Source of the DNA: Bacteriovorax stolpii
GTDB lineage: Bacteria > Bdellovibrionota > Bacteriovoracia > Bacteriovoracales > Bacteriovoracaceae
Direction of reading: 5' to 3'
Assembly: GCA_945862475.1 (NCBI GenBank)
Contig: CAMAYW010000214.1
Location: 1-5,068, forward strand
DNA length: 5,068 nucleotides
Position numbers and translations under genes: made by a program. Each line of letters begins with the position of its first letter. The first letter of the stretch is position 1. Shown in pieces: positions 4,528-5,068 of this stretch. The notes under the pieces are model-generated. The model made no database searches. It worked only from the letters and a program-made list of their open reading frames with translations, and was not told the origin of the DNA.

Positions 4528-5068
4528 ATGACGATGAAGATCGTGAAACATCACGACATCAAGAAAACTGACAAGAAAACTCTTGGGAGTTGGTTACACC
4601 TTATGATTCTCGGAAGAATGGTAGATGAGCGTGCGCCAAACTATTTGAAGCAAGCCCTTGGGTGGTCATACCATGCACCGTATGCTGGACACGATGCTAT
4701 TCAGTTAGCGATCGGCCAAGTCTTCGATAAGAAAACAGATCACCTATTCCCATATTACAGAGATATGCTCACGGCCCTCTCGGCTGGTTTAACAGCTGAA
4801 GAGCTCATTTTAAACGGGATCTCGAAAGCTACAGACTTGGCGTCAGGTGGAAGACACATGTCCAATCACTTTGCGAAACCAGAATGGAACATTCATAACG
4901 TTTCATCTTGTACCGGTAACCATATCCTACATGCCGTCGGGGTCGCTCGGGCCATGAAGACATACAACCACAAAGGTGTGGCCTTTTCTTCTCAAGGTGA
5001 GTCTTCTGTCTCAGAAGGGTACTGTTATGAGGCGATCACTGGAGCTGATAAAGAACTTCTACCGTGTG
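4528..5068 (+). CDS. 2-oxo acid dehydrogenase E1 component, alpha-type thiamine-diphosphate domain (5' part; runs off the window)
   Basis: The first 180 codons are present and the frame is still open at the window end. E1 components use thiamine diphosphate and magnesium to decarboxylate pyruvate or branched-chain 2-oxo acids and pass the acyl group to the lipoyl arm of E2. Visible E1-alpha features are YAGHDAIQLAIG (52-63), LFPYYRDMLTALSAGLT (73-89), a glycine/Met-His loop GGRHMSNHF (107-115), SCTGNHILHAVGVARAMK (127-144) and the ThDP-Mg region SQGESSVSEGYCYEAI (155-170). The usual GDG triplet reads Gly-Glu-Ser (157-159), so Glu158 probably coordinates the metal. The sequence style resembles branched-chain E1-alpha and the fused alpha-beta E1 proteins of about 650-800 residues more than the short pyruvate E1-alpha, but the missing end leaves this open. 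No signal peptide is seen; it is cytoplasmic. A good ribosome site precedes it; no strong promoter could be picked out in the 115-base gap. Confidence 0.88.
   Translation, partial: MTMKIVKHHDIKKTDKKTLGSWLHLMILGRMVDERAPNYLKQALGWSYHAPYAGHDAIQLAIGQVFDKKTDHLFPYYRDMLTALSAGLTAEELILNGISKATDLASGGRHMSNHFAKPEWNIHNVSSCTGNHILHAVGVARAMKTYNHKGVAFSSQGESSVSEGYCYEAITGADKELLPC

Noticed and set aside
1..5068. CRISPR arrays, tRNA/rRNA genes, insertion sequences or defence systems
   Set aside because: No regularly spaced repeats, tRNA-like folds, transposase motifs or defence-type domains were seen on either strand.

Overview
The window is about 5 kb of moderately AT-rich bacterial chromosome with short intergenic gaps, lysine-rich proteins and tight operon-like spacing. 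It has no mobile-element, CRISPR, rRNA or tRNA signal. The gene set (a DUF1338/2-oxoadipate dioxygenase-like protein, AstA, a Lat-like class III aminotransferase, a 2-oxo acid dehydrogenase E1 and poorly conserved secreted proteins) would suit a proteobacterium-like Gram-negative that lives on amino acids. A Bdellovibrio/Bacteriovorax-type predator is my best guess, but this rests on gene-content impression and not on a marker gene.

Left part (1-2989): the 3' end of a DUF1338 protein runs rightward and ends in a strong stem-loop terminator. Facing it, on the minus strand, is a two-gene operon. Its first gene is a 462-residue class III PLP aminotransferase (2989 to 1601); its second is an arginine N-succinyltransferase homologue, AstA (1598 to 543), which starts 2 bases after the aminotransferase stop. 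All three families belong to catabolism of basic amino acids. AstA opens the arginine succinyltransferase pathway, the aminotransferase resembles lysine/ornithine omega-aminotransferases, and DUF1338 enzymes decarboxylate and oxidise 2-oxoadipate in lysine breakdown. The combination suggests a lysine/arginine degradation locus that mixes parts of two textbook pathways.

Middle (2990-3147): a 158-base divergent intergenic region. It holds a plausible minus-strand promoter for the aminotransferase operon, a small dyad over its -35 box, and a plus-strand hairpin followed by five T's. That hairpin has no obvious gene upstream to terminate, so it may end a small RNA or act as a leader attenuator.

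Right part (3148-5068): two overlapping plus-strand genes encode exported proteins of unknown function. One is a 106-residue beta-rich, transthyretin-like small protein; the other is a 315-residue protein with a Pro/Tyr/Met/His-rich low-complexity segment. Their ATGA overlap implies coupled expression. After a 115-base gap carrying a perfect 8-bp inverted repeat, the window ends inside the thiamine-diphosphate E1 component of a 2-oxo acid dehydrogenase.
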